From contig CAJKBQ010000019.1 of the NCBI GenBank assembly GCA_905198155.1, positions 1 through 56,934 on the forward strand: a stretch of 56,934 nucleotides of DNA. The letters run 5' to 3'. Within the stretch, counting starts at the first letter, position 1. Every line of letters starts with the position of its first letter. This DNA is from an uncultured Eubacteriales bacterium (GTDB lineage Bacteria; Bacillota; Clostridia; Oscillospirales; Acutalibacteraceae). Made by a program: the position numbers and the translations under genes. Under the pieces are notes generated by a model. That model saw only the letters and a list, made by a program, of their open reading frames with translations. It was not told the DNA's origin and ran no database searches. Shown piece after piece: positions 17,136 through 24,776 of the stretch.

Positions 17136-18237
17136 GCGGGTTCCCTCCCTCGGTCAAGTCGAGCAGTGCGCCGTAGCGCAGGCGGTCGGGCACTGCTCGC
17201 TCGGCGCGGACGGTGCGGCCGGACTGAATGCAGTCGGCCACCGCGCGGATGACCGCTTCCGGCGGCGTATCGGCGCCGTACCGCACCAGCACGTCCACAT
17301 CCGGCGCGGACGGCGCCGGGCGCAGCTGTTCGAGCAGGTCGAGATACAGCGCAAAGCCGATGGCTCCCGACCGCCGCCCCATGCGGCGCATGAGTTTGTC
17401 GTACTGCCCGCCGGACAGCACGCCTTCGCAGATGCCGTTGAGGTAGCCGCGGAACACGAGGCCGCTGTAATAGTTGAGGTCGTTGACGACGGAAAAATCG
17501 AGCCGAATCCGGCCGGCCAGCGGCGACGGCGCCAGCAGCGTGCTCAGCGCCCGCAGCTGTGCCCAGGCGTCACGCGCCCCGTCGCAAACGCACAGCGGCG
17601 CAAGCGCGTCCAGCATCGGATCCATCGCGCCGGAAATCCCGATCAATTTGATCAGAATTTCTGTTTGATCGTCCGGCAGCTGCGCTTCGGCGCACACGCA
17701 GCGCAACTCGTGCGGCGCTTTGGCTGCAATGGCGCGGCCGACGGCGCGTCTCGTCGGGTCCGGCACGCCGAATGCGTCCAGCAGCGACGCCAGCACGCCC
17801 AGGTGCGAGACTTCCAGCACAAAATCGGGCGCAATGCGGTCGAGACTCTGCGCGGCCAGCAAGATCACTTCGTATTGATCGTAGACGCCGATTTCGCCGA
17901 TGCATTCGATCCCGGTCTGCATGATCTCTTTGAACTGGTGCGTGCTGCCCGACACGCGGTAGACGTGCTCGTCGTAGCAGACCTTTTGCTTGCAGCCGTC
18001 CCGATCTTCGCCGTTTTTGATGATGGACAGCGTGACGTCCGGTTTCAGCGCCAGCAGCTTGCCGGTGGTATCGGTGAACGTCAGGATTTCGTCGCCGACC
18101 AGAAAATCTTTGTTCCGCACGTACAGGTCGTATTCTTCAAACTTACTCATTTTGTACGGCAGATAGCCATAGCTGCGGTACAGGCTGCGCAGCGCAAATA
18201 CGGCCTTTTCTTCGTTTTTAAGCAGATGATCGTCCAT
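17128..18237 (-). CDS. hisZ: ATP phosphoribosyltransferase regulatory subunit
   Basis: 369 residues, related to histidyl-tRNA synthetase catalytic cores: LLALKPDVTLSI is motif 2-like (normally LRPExT), with CYDEHVYRVS and QFKEIMQTGIECIG following and YYSGLVFRGYL and SGGQYDKLMRRMG later. The anticodon-binding domain is replaced by a short tail, so it is HisZ rather than HisS. It forms the octameric enzyme with short HisG. It begins directly after the hisR stop. Confidence 0.92.
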   Translation of the reverse strand: MDDHLLKNEEKAVFALRSLYRSYGYLPYKMSKFEEYDLYVRNKDFLVGDEILTFTDTTGKLLALKPDVTLSIIKNGEDRDGCKQKVCYDEHVYRVSGSTHQFKEIMQTGIECIGEIGVYDQYEVILLAAQSLDRIAPDFVLEVSHLGVLASLLDAFGVPDPTRRAVGRAIAAKAPHELRCVCAEAQLPDDQTEILIKLIGISGAMDPMLDALAPLCVCDGARDAWAQLRALSTLLAPSPLAGRIRLDFSVVNDLNYYSGLVFRGYLNGICEGVLSGGQYDKLMRRMGRRSGAIGFALYLDLLEQLRPAPSAPDVDVLVRYGADTPPEAVIRAVADCIQSGRTVRAERAVPDRLRYGALLDLTEGGNPHD

Positions 18238-18543
18238 TCAGTCGGCTCCTTTCTGCGAATCTGCCGCCACGCGGTCCAGCACATCGCGGTAACCGCCGGT
18301 CCCGTACGACAGGCTGCGGTTGACGCGGCTGATGGTCGCGGTACTCATCCCGGTGGCGCGGCTGATTTCTTTATAGTTGGCCTGATCCATCAGCATCCGC
18401 GCTACGCGGACGCGCTGCGCAAGGTCGTGCAGCTCCTGGATGGTACACAAATCGGCAAAAAACCGGCGGCAGTCCGCCGGGTCGCGCAGCGCCAGAATCG
18501 CGCGGCACAGCAATTCATCATCTTCGGGGGACAAACGTTCCAT
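18238..18543 (-). CDS. hisR: TrpR/YerC-YecD family repressor, likely HisR
   Basis: 101 residues. The start MERLSPEDDELL is set by a GGAGG five bases upstream. DLCTIQELHDLAQRVRVARML and YKEISRATGMSTATISRVNRSL match the TrpR-superfamily helix-turn-helix, in the YerC/YecD branch. By established comparative work this branch includes the histidine regulator HisR of Bacillota; here it is the first gene of the his operon, which supports that role and predicts autoregulation. Histidine as co-repressor is inference. Confidence 0.85.
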   Translation of the reverse strand: MERLSPEDDELLCRAILALRDPADCRRFFADLCTIQELHDLAQRVRVARMLMDQANYKEISRATGMSTATISRVNRSLSYGTGGYRDVLDRVAADSQKGAD

Positions 18544-18560
18544 AAGCGCCTCCGTTTCGT

Positions 18561-18597
18561 GTGTTATCACACTATCATGTTAAAGTGCTAACACGAT
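18561..18597. promoter_or_regulatory. Putative HisR operator in the his leader
   Basis: Arms GTGTTATCAC and GTGCTAACAC form an imperfect dyad in the short leader between the -10 box and the hisR ribosome site, with TATCATGTTA between them. The same words occur at the amino-acid importer promoter. With only about 50 bases of leader there is no room for a T-box. Confidence 0.55.
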
Positions 18598-18599
18598 AA

Positions 18600-18628
18600 A
18601 TTATAGTCGAAAAATCGGGATTTGTCAA
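18600..18628 (-). promoter_or_regulatory. Promoter of the his operon
   Basis: TTGACA (18623-18628), 17-base spacer, TATAAT (18600-18605): full consensus on the minus strand. Confidence 0.9.
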
Positions 18629-18641
18629 GGGTTCTACGAAA

Positions 18642-18667
18642 AAAACCTGAGCCAACGCCCAGGTTTT
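18642..18667 (-). terminator. Terminator of the rep-par operon
   Basis: AAAACCTG and CAGGTTTT pair across a 10-base loop and the minus strand continues with T7. It separates parB from the his promoter. Confidence 0.7.
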
Positions 18668-18672
18668 CGGAA

Positions 18673-19596
18673 TCATTCCCCATATTGTTCAAAATACAGT
18701 TTGAGGGCGCGCTCCACCACCGGCGCGGCTTTGCGCGGGGCGGTATCCCCGAAAAACTGCCGGTAGACCGCGCCGTTGATCCGCACAGCGACAGACGGGG
18801 CGGGCTTTTCGTGCGCGTCGTCGGCGCTGTCCGGCAAAAGGAGCATATCCAGTGTTCCGGCGCGGCTGGCATCGCGCAGCGCATTGGCCCGCGCAATCGT
18901 CAGTTTCATGCGTCCGGCGGCAAATTCCTGCGCCACCTGCTGCTGCGCCGGTTCCGGCAGGTAAGACAGCGCGACGCCCGCATTCAGCGGAATGGCGCCG
19001 TCATCCACCGCGTCCAGCAGCGGCTGTGCCAGGTAATTGAGACGGATATACCGCTGAATCTGCCCTTCGCTTTCGCCGATCTGCTCCGCCAGCAGCGTGC
19101 GCGACTCTTTGCCGACCAGACTGCGCGCCGCAGCATCGGCATCCGCGCGCGGCCGTCCGGCCTGGCGCTTCATCGCTTCCATCCGCATCCGATACGCCGC
19201 CGCTTTTTCCGACGGGCGAATCTGCTCGCGTTGGAGGTTGCTGTCCACCATCAGGATGGTGGCCGCATCGTCGTCCAGCTCGCGCACCAGCGCCGGAATC
19301 TGCGTCAGGCCGATGCGCTGCGCAGCGTGCGCGCGGCGATGGCCGGACAGAATCTCGTATGCGCCGTCGCCCTGCGCCCGCACCACGATCGGCACCAGTA
19401 CACCGTTTTCGCGGATGGAATCTGCCAGCGCGTCCATTTCGGCGTCGTCCGCCACGCGGAACGGGTGCTGCGCAAACGGCACCAGATCCGCAATCCGCAG
19501 CAGCCGAACCCCATCGGTTTCCGGCTGCGCGCCAAACAAATCATCTGCCGGGCGCAGCGTCTGCCGCTGCTTTTCCGGCTTAAACTTCATCGCCAT
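18673..19596 (-). CDS. parB: ParB/Spo0J-family partition protein
   Basis: 307 residues. The ParB N-terminal domain has IRENGVLVPIVV and ILSGHRRAHAAQRIG (the GxRRxxA nucleotide motif), then DNSNLQREQ-like DSNLQREQIRPSEKAAAY, and a helix-turn-helix around LAEQIGESEGQIQRYIRL. It closely resembles ParB proteins of clostridial plasmids and mobile elements rather than chromosomal Spo0J. It loads at a centromere site and works with ParA for segregation. No canonical parS (TGTTNCACGTGAAACA) was seen by eye, so it probably uses its own site. Last gene of rep-parA-parB. Confidence 0.9.
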   Translation of the reverse strand: MAMKFKPEKQRQTLRPADDLFGAQPETDGVRLLRIADLVPFAQHPFRVADDAEMDALADSIRENGVLVPIVVRAQGDGAYEILSGHRRAHAAQRIGLTQIPALVRELDDDAATILMVDSNLQREQIRPSEKAAAYRMRMEAMKRQAGRPRADADAAARSLVGKESRTLLAEQIGESEGQIQRYIRLNYLAQPLLDAVDDGAIPLNAGVALSYLPEPAQQQVAQEFAAGRMKLTIARANALRDASRAGTLDMLLLPDSADDAHEKPAPSVAVRINGAVYRQFFGDTAPRKAAPVVERALKLYFEQYGE

Positions 19597-19623
19597 CGAT
19601 CGTTCTCCATCTTTCTCTATCGG

Positions 19624-20421
19624 TTATTTCCGGCTGTTTTCGCCCAAATACTCGGCGCAGAACGCGCGGTACATCTCGGCCACCCGGCCTTTGGGGTCAT
19701 AGGTTAAAATCGGCACGCACATATAATGGGATTCGTCCACTTTAACAGAGCTGGGAATCCGCGATTCAAAAATCCGAATCGCGCCGCCATACGCCTGCTG
19801 CGTGATCTCCATTACTTCACGGTTGATTTTTACTTTATCGGCATACCGCGTCATCAGCACACCGGCAATTTGCAGCTGCGGATTGGTGTGCCGCCGGATG
19901 CGCCGGATGGACGCGAACAGCTGCTCCAACCCTTTGCTGCTGAAAATCTGCGGGGTGGTGACGATCAGCACTTCGTCGGCCGCCGTCCACGCATTGACGG
20001 TCAGCAGACCCAGCGACGGCTGGCAATCGATCAGGATATAATCGTACTGCGGGCGGTAGCGCTCCAACACCGTTTTCAGGATATGCTCACGGCTCATCAC
20101 CGACACCAGCGACGTTTCGAGCGCCGCCAGGTCGATATTGGCGGGCAGCAAGTCCACCAGCGGGTCGGCGGTATGCAGCACCGGATCCACATCCGGTTCG
20201 CGCTCTTCGATCGCGTCCGCCATTAAATTGTACACGGTATGCGTCAAATTATCGGGCTGATCGATACCCTGCGTCTGCGTCAGCGACGCCTGCGCATCAA
20301 AATCGACCATCAGCACGTGCTTGTCGTGCTCAGCCAGCGCAAACGCGAAATTTTCGGTGGTCGTTGTTTTGCCTACGCCGCCTTTTTGGTTGCACACCGC
20401 AATGACTTTGGCTTGCGTCAT
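19624..20421 (-). CDS. parA: ParA/Soj-family partition ATPase
   Basis: 265 residues. The deviant Walker A is CNQKGGVGKTTTT near residue 11, Walker A-prime is HVLMVDFDAQASLT, and Walker B YDILIDCQPSLG-like YDYILIDCQPSLGLL follows. It has no N-terminal helix-turn-helix, so it is type Ib or chromosomal-type ParA. It forms nucleoid-bound gradients that move ParB-DNA complexes. It lies between rep and parB, with 78 bases to rep and 27 to parB. Confidence 0.93.
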   Translation of the reverse strand: MTQAKVIAVCNQKGGVGKTTTTENFAFALAEHDKHVLMVDFDAQASLTQTQGIDQPDNLTHTVYNLMADAIEEREPDVDPVLHTADPLVDLLPANIDLAALETSLVSVMSREHILKTVLERYRPQYDYILIDCQPSLGLLTVNAWTAADEVLIVTTPQIFSSKGLEQLFASIRRIRRHTNPQLQIAGVLMTRYADKVKINREVMEITQQAYGGAIRIFESRIPSSVKVDESHYMCVPILTYDPKGRVAEMYRAFCAEYLGENSRK

Positions 20422-20499
20422 CGGGAATCCCCGTCCTTCCTGCTGCTTCTTTTTCTACATTATACCGCAGCAAATACAAAAATCGTGTCAAATATTGGC

Positions 20500-21342
20500 T
20501 TATCCGTTGCCCAAGTCGTTGTCGGCATCGTCCGCAGGCGTTGCCGTCGCGGGGATGGTGCGTTCGCTGCGGCGGGTGATTTGTTCGTTGATTTTCTGCC
20601 ATGTCAGCAGCCGCTCGCTCAGGTCGTGTTTGGTACCGATGGAAAACGAAATGTTGGTGAACTGCTTTCCTTTTTTGCGCAGCGTATAAGTGACGTCCAG
20701 ATCGGTGTAATCCGCGATTTCTTTCATTGCAATTTCCAGCACTTTTTTCTTAAAATCATAAAAACGCGTATAATGCTCGGCATTCAGCATCCGTTTCAGC
20801 TCTTCGATATCAAAATCGGCGGTTTTCTTCCACTCGTAGCTTTTCAGCAGTTCATAAAACCGGATGGCGTACTGGCTTTTCATCGGCAGCGTGTAGATCA
20901 GTTCATACTGCGTAAACCGCTCCTGCAATTGGAGCAGGTAGGGTTTCATCAGTTCGTCCAGCTTGATTTTGATCACGCCGCTGTTTTTATTAATATACGG
21001 GCGCTCGATCCAGCGCATGGTAGTTTCGCCGCCGTCTTCGAGTTTGACCCAGATCGACTTGTCGTTGAGCGATTTGATGGTTTTTTTGATATTGCCGTAA
21101 TTTTTACCGTTGGCGTAATCGATCCCGCAGACTTTGCAGAACTCCACGATGCTGAATTCGTATTCGTGCAGCTCGGTATCTGTGGGGCGGATTTTGCTCA
21201 TCAGGTACAGGATAATTTTTTGTTCCTGTGTGCTGAGGTCAAACCGGGACTTTTGGATCAGGTCGTTGGACTTGATTACCATGTAGTCGCGCATCTTGGT
21301 CAGCTCGCTGCTGTATGTTTTTTCTTTGGTCGGATCACTCAT
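20500..21342 (-). CDS. repB: Rep_3-superfamily replication initiator
   Basis: 280 residues, start MSDPTKEKTYSSEL behind GGAG. The first winged helix carries VIKSNDLIQKSRFDLSTQEQKIILYLMSKI, the usual Rep_3 opening (Lys-x-N-x-L...L...E-x-K). The second is marked by YTLPMKSQYAIRFYELLKSYEW and FDIEELKRML. The acidic, Ala/Thr-rich tail is not conserved. Such proteins bind iterons, open the AT-rich region and recruit host DnaB; dimers repress their own promoter. The array of iterons lies directly upstream, which strongly confirms the role. It is transcribed away from the origin. Confidence 0.92.
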   Translation of the reverse strand: MSDPTKEKTYSSELTKMRDYMVIKSNDLIQKSRFDLSTQEQKIILYLMSKIRPTDTELHEYEFSIVEFCKVCGIDYANGKNYGNIKKTIKSLNDKSIWVKLEDGGETTMRWIERPYINKNSGVIKIKLDELMKPYLLQLQERFTQYELIYTLPMKSQYAIRFYELLKSYEWKKTADFDIEELKRMLNAEHYTRFYDFKKKVLEIAMKEIADYTDLDVTYTLRKKGKQFTNISFSIGTKHDLSERLLTWQKINEQITRRSERTIPATATPADDADNDLGNG

Positions 21343-21385
21343 GCTATCGCTCCGTTTCTTTTCGCGCACGCAAAGTCTCTTATTT

Positions 21386-21414
21386 ATTGTACCACAGGAC
21401 GCGAAATCGGTCAA
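21386..21414 (-). promoter_or_regulatory. Promoter of the rep gene
   Basis: TTGACC (21409-21414), 17-base spacer, TACAAT (21386-21391), minus strand. The spacer end and -10 read TGGTACAAT, which contains the iteron core TGGTAC in inverted orientation to the array and may mediate autorepression. Confidence 0.75.
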
Positions 21415-21460
21415 CTTCTTTTCGGGAATTTTTTTGCGCAATTTCTGCGGGTCTGCTATT

Positions 21461-21520
21461 TCTGATCTTTCATTTCTATTTGGATCTTTCTAATATTTAA
21501 TATTTATTATTTAGCGCAAT
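21461..21520. other. AT-rich segment, likely origin melting region
   Basis: A markedly AT-rich 60-base tract between the rep promoter and the iterons. It includes two GATCTTTC direct repeats (about 17 bases apart) and a TAATATTTAATATTTATTATTTA-like run of A and T. This is the position expected for a DNA unwinding element in iteron origins. Confidence 0.6.
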
Positions 21521-21578
21521 GGGCAGAGCGCGGAAAAATCGCGTCGGAATCGGCAAAATGAATGCTGAAAGCAAGGCC

Positions 21579-22514
21579 AAAAACGGCTTTTGGTACGAAT
21601 GAAACGCCTTTTGGTACGATTCAAGCGACTTATGGTACGGTCAAAAACGATGTTTGGTACGATTCAAGCGACTTCCGGTACGGTCAAAAACGACGTTTGG
21701 TACTTGCTGCGGCGACGTTTGGTACGGCATCCGCCCTGGGGATGCATTTTGTGGCAAACGAAAAATGCGCGGTCGAAAATGTCATCGTCCTGACGCAGAT
21801 TGACACAGCGATGCAGCGCAATACGCGGGAATATGACATAAATACAAATGGAACCGGTGCAAAACCAGCGCGGTAAAAACGACATTTGGTACGGAAACGG
21901 CGTTTTTTTGGCGTATAAGCCGACTGCAAAAACGACTTCCGGTACGGCCGGAATCGGCTGCAAAAGCGACGTTTGGTACGGCGATAAACGACCTTTGGTA
22001 CGGTTTGAACCGCGGGAAACAGCTGGATAAAACGACCTTTGGTACGGTGAAAAACGACGTTTGGTACGATTTGCGAGCGGAAAAACGAATCCAAAAACGA
22101 CGTTTGGTACGTTTGCGGAACGCGGAATCGGACGGTAAAAAGCGACCTTTGGTACGGCCAAAAGCGACTTCCGGTACGGTATAAACGACTTCTGGTACGG
22201 CCAAAAACGACGTTTGGTACGGGGATTTTGCGGACGATCCGGCGCTTGCAGCGACGTTTGGTACGGTGAAAAACGACGTTTGGTACGACCGGAATGGAGA
22301 TGCGGAATGGACTCAACTGTGAGATCAATACAAAAACGACTTCTGGTACGGCGACGGAAAAGCGACGTTTGGTACGGGAAATGCAAATACAAAATGTATA
22401 ATCGTGTCGATAAAATACGATTCGGACCGAAAATACGGAGATAAAACGACCTCTGGTACGGTTTTTTTGCAAAAGCGACTTCTGGTACGGTATGCAAAAA
22501 CGACGTTTGGTACG
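21579..22514 (+). repeat. Iteron array of a Rep_3 replication origin (25 direct copies)
   Basis: Twenty-five direct copies of an 18-19 base unit, consensus AAAARCGACNTYTGGTACG. The G of the GGTAC core falls at 21592, 21613, 21634, 21656, 21677, 21699, 21721, 21888, 21941, 21975, 21997, 22041, 22063, 22106, 22151, 22173, 22194, 22216, 22260, 22282, 22345, 22371, 22455, 22484 and 22509. Most spacings are about 21-22 bases or simple multiples of that (43-45, 63, 84, 167), so the sites face the same side of the helix. Two degenerate copies follow near 22653 and 22770. The array is upstream of rep and all copies have one orientation. Confidence 0.92.
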
Positions 22515-22898
22515 AGGCGACCGCAGCGAGCGTACGCGGGGATGCGGACGAAGAACCGGCGGAACCCGGAAGTGCTTCAAAATATGTCAGCCGCATGCGA
22601 GGCACAGAATTGCCCGGCAACGGTTTGATGCGTGCAGACCGGCAGATGCCCTTAAAACGACTTGAAGTACGAGACGAATGTTAGCGTAGCGTTGCAGTAC
22701 ACGGGCGGACATGATGACATGCAGGAATCCGGGCAGGGTGAATCGAGCGCTGCACGATGAAGCGGCGGGAAAAACGACCTGCGGTACGTCCACGGATGGG
22801 CGGAACAACGGCAATGGATGCAATCGAACATTTTCACAAATATAAACTACAACATTCGGTTCACGCAGAAAAAAAGCCGGATTTTGAGGAAAAAATAG

Positions 22899-22927
22899 TT
22901 GTTTTCACGGCGGATTTGTGATACAAT
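22899..22927 (+). promoter_or_regulatory. Promoter of the exonuclease operon
   Basis: TTGTTT (22899-22904), 17-base spacer, TACAAT (22922-22927), plus strand. Confidence 0.55.
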
Positions 22928-22989
22928 AGATGCTGGTACAATCCGTCGGGCGTCCGGCGGATAGATTTCATCATGAAAGGTCCATGTGC

Positions 22990-23841
22990 ATGGAGTATAC
23001 GATTCTGGATTTGGAGTGGAACAGTGTCTACTCTAAAAAAATGGCCGGGTATTTCAACGAAGTGATCCAGTTTGGCGCCGTGCGGCTGAATGCAGCGCTG
23101 AAAGAGACGGGACGGTTCGCGACGTTTGTTCGCCCGGTGGAAGGCACCAGGCTGACCGGGCTGGTCGAGGAACTGACCGGCATTACCAATGAGGATGTTC
23201 AGGCCGGTGCAACGTTTTCCGAAGCGTATCGTCAGTTCCGCGCGTTTGCGGACGGATCGGTGCTGATGACGTGGGGCGACGGCGATGTGCGCGAGCTGGT
23301 GCACAACTGCGCGTACCACAGCGGCGACGAGTGCCTGCATCTCAATTGCAGCTACGTCAATTTGCAGGATGTGTGTCAGGAAAAACTGAAACAGCCGGCG
23401 TCGCGGCAGATTGGGCTGGCGGATGCGGCGGCGATGCTGGAGATTCCGGCGGACACGCTGGCACTGCACCGCGCGATTGACGACAGTGTGCTTTCGGCGG
23501 AATGCCTGCGCCGCACGTTTGACGAGGATGCGTTGAAGCTGCGGTGCGTGCCGGTAGACGAAGAATTTTGCCGGCGGCTGGCGTTCAAAAACAAGTATAT
23601 TACCGATCGGCGCAGCCCGCTGATCGACCGCAAGCAGCTGGAATTTTGCTGTCCGATCTGCGGCGGATCGCTGGACGGTGCGCAGGATTGGAGCGTGCAG
23701 AATAAGCAGTTCTTCCGTCGGCTGCGCTGCCCGGCGTGCGACCGCAAATACAAGGCACGCGTGCAGTTTAAGCAGAAATTCGACGGGGTGCAGGTGCGGC
23801 GGCAAATCACCGTCGATGTGCCGCAGAAAGGCACCGCATGA
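22990..23841 (+). CDS. DEDDh-type 3'-5' exonuclease with C-terminal zinc ribbon
   Basis: 283 residues, start MEYTILDLEWN nine bases after AAAGG (an ATG two codons earlier is possible). The DLEWN opening (first DE pair), the WGDGDVREL block (third motif, Asp) and LHRAIDDSVL (HxAxxD final motif, His and Asp) define the RNase T/DnaQ-like exonuclease fold of the KapD/inhibitor-of-KinA type. The C-terminus has CCPICGGSL and RCPACDRKYK, two CxxC pairs that should bind zinc. The target could be DNA or RNA. It overlaps the radical SAM gene by four bases. It begins right after the origin region. Confidence 0.78.
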   Translation: MEYTILDLEWNSVYSKKMAGYFNEVIQFGAVRLNAALKETGRFATFVRPVEGTRLTGLVEELTGITNEDVQAGATFSEAYRQFRAFADGSVLMTWGDGDVRELVHNCAYHSGDECLHLNCSYVNLQDVCQEKLKQPASRQIGLADAAAMLEIPADTLALHRAIDDSVLSAECLRRTFDEDALKLRCVPVDEEFCRRLAFKNKYITDRRSPLIDRKQLEFCCPICGGSLDGAQDWSVQNKQFFRRLRCPACDRKYKARVQFKQKFDGVQVRRQITVDVPQKGTA

Positions 23842-24776
23842 CGGCGTGCCGTATTTGCCCGCGGCAGTGCGGCGCGGCGCGCAGCGCATCGGCCGGAGAC
23901 GGTGTGTGCGGGATGGGCAGTGACGCAGTGGTGGCGCGGGCGGCGCTGCATATGTGGGAAGAACCGTGCATCAGCGGGGCGCGCGGGTCGGGCGCGGTGT
24001 TTTTTTCCGGGTGCAACCTGCGGTGCGTGTTCTGCCAAAACACGCAGATCAGCGCGGAACGGTTCGGCGCGCGGGTTTCGGCCGCTGAATTGGCCGATAT
24101 TTTCCGGCGGCTGACGGCGCAGGGCGCGCACAATATCAATTTGGTGACGCCGACGCATTTTGTACCCGCAATATTGGCGGCACTGCGGCTTTACCGGCCG
24201 CCGGTGCCGGTGGTGTACAATTGCGGCGGGTATGAATCGGTTGGGACGCTGCGCACGCTGGAAGGCGCGGTGGATATTTACCTGCCGGATTTCAAATATG
24301 CATTGACTGACCCGGCGGCGCGGTATTCCGGCGCGGCAGATTACCCGGAGACGGCGCGCGCCGCGCTGCGTGAAATGGCACGGCAGATGGGCGAATGCGT
24401 GTACGGCAGCGACGGGCTGATGCAGCGCGGGATGATCGTGCGGCACTTGATTCTGCCCGAAAACACGCGCAATTCCATCGCTGTGCTGGATACGCTGGCG
24501 GCGGAGTTCCCGCAGTATCCGGTCAGCCTGATGGCGCAGTACACCCCGTGCGGACGCGCATCGGAGTTCCGTGAGCTGAACCGCCGGATCACGCGCCGCG
24601 AATACGAAAAAGTACAGGCACATTTGTTTGCATTGGGGCTGGATGGGTTCGTACAGGCGCGCAGCGCGTCCGGGACGCAATACATTCCGGCGTTTGACCT
24701 GGAGGGAGTATATTCAAATGAAAAAACGTCAATCGATCAACAAAGGATGGGGGATCATGAAAAAATTCATCAATGA
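23838..24776 (+). CDS. Radical SAM protein of the PflX/COG1313 group
   Basis: 312 residues. The N-terminal Cys-rich stretch CRICPRQCGA and GVCGMG precedes the radical SAM cluster FFSGCNLRCVFCQN (CxxxCxxC). Later blocks are NINLVTPTHFVP, YNCGGYESV, IYLPDFKYA and HLILPENTRNS. This is the pyruvate formate-lyase activating enzyme-like family COG1313, whose members install glycyl radicals or modify proteins by unknown chemistry. The tail (after DLEGVYSNEK) extends into and overlaps mscL by 20 bases. There is no glycyl radical enzyme in the window. Confidence 0.8.
   Translation: MTACRICPRQCGAARSASAGDGVCGMGSDAVVARAALHMWEEPCISGARGSGAVFFSGCNLRCVFCQNTQISAERFGARVSAAELADIFRRLTAQGAHNINLVTPTHFVPAILAALRLYRPPVPVVYNCGGYESVGTLRTLEGAVDIYLPDFKYALTDPAARYSGAADYPETARAALREMARQMGECVYGSDGLMQRGMIVRHLILPENTRNSIAVLDTLAAEFPQYPVSLMAQYTPCGRASEFRELNRRITRREYEKVQAHLFALGLDGFVQARSASGTQYIPAFDLEGVYSNEKTSIDQQRMGDHEKIHQ

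Larger units (their letters stand above)
21343..22898. other. Non-coding replication origin region
   Basis: About 1.5 kb between the rep start and the exonuclease promoter. It holds the rep promoter, the AT-rich segment, the iteron array and, from 22515 to 22898, mostly unstructured sequence with two degenerate iterons. No gene is supported here; open frames through the array are products of the repeats. I saw no exact DnaA box (TTATCCACA). Confidence 0.8.

Noticed and set aside
15513..18591. Two plus-strand open frames of over 500 codons opposite hisD, hisG and hisZ.
   Set aside because: The his genes on the other strand are unambiguous; the opposite frames are coding shadows.
18543..18600. 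A T-box or histidine leader-peptide attenuator ahead of the his operon.
   Set aside because: The leader is only about 50 bases with no T-box sequence, no terminator pair and no His-rich peptide; a TrpR-family repressor gene is present instead.
20422..20499. A separate parA promoter with TTGACA and TATAAT between rep and parA.
   Set aside because: The boxes are 21 bases apart, too far for a normal promoter; parA-parB are more simply read from the rep promoter.
21579..22514. The repeat array as a CRISPR.
   Set aside because: Units are only 18-19 bases, degenerate, separated by 2-4 bases or irregular gaps, with no cas genes; a Rep_3 gene is adjacent.
21664..22620. Two long open frames on the minus strand through the origin (about 300 codons each) with repeated VPNVVF or YQTSF peptides.
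   Set aside because: The periodic peptides are translations of the iterons; there is no ribosome site, and codon use does not match other genes.
18673..22900. A canonical parS (TGTTNCACGTGAAACA) or exact DnaA boxes near the rep-par genes.
   Set aside because: None was found by eye; the plasmid-type ParB probably uses a different centromere.
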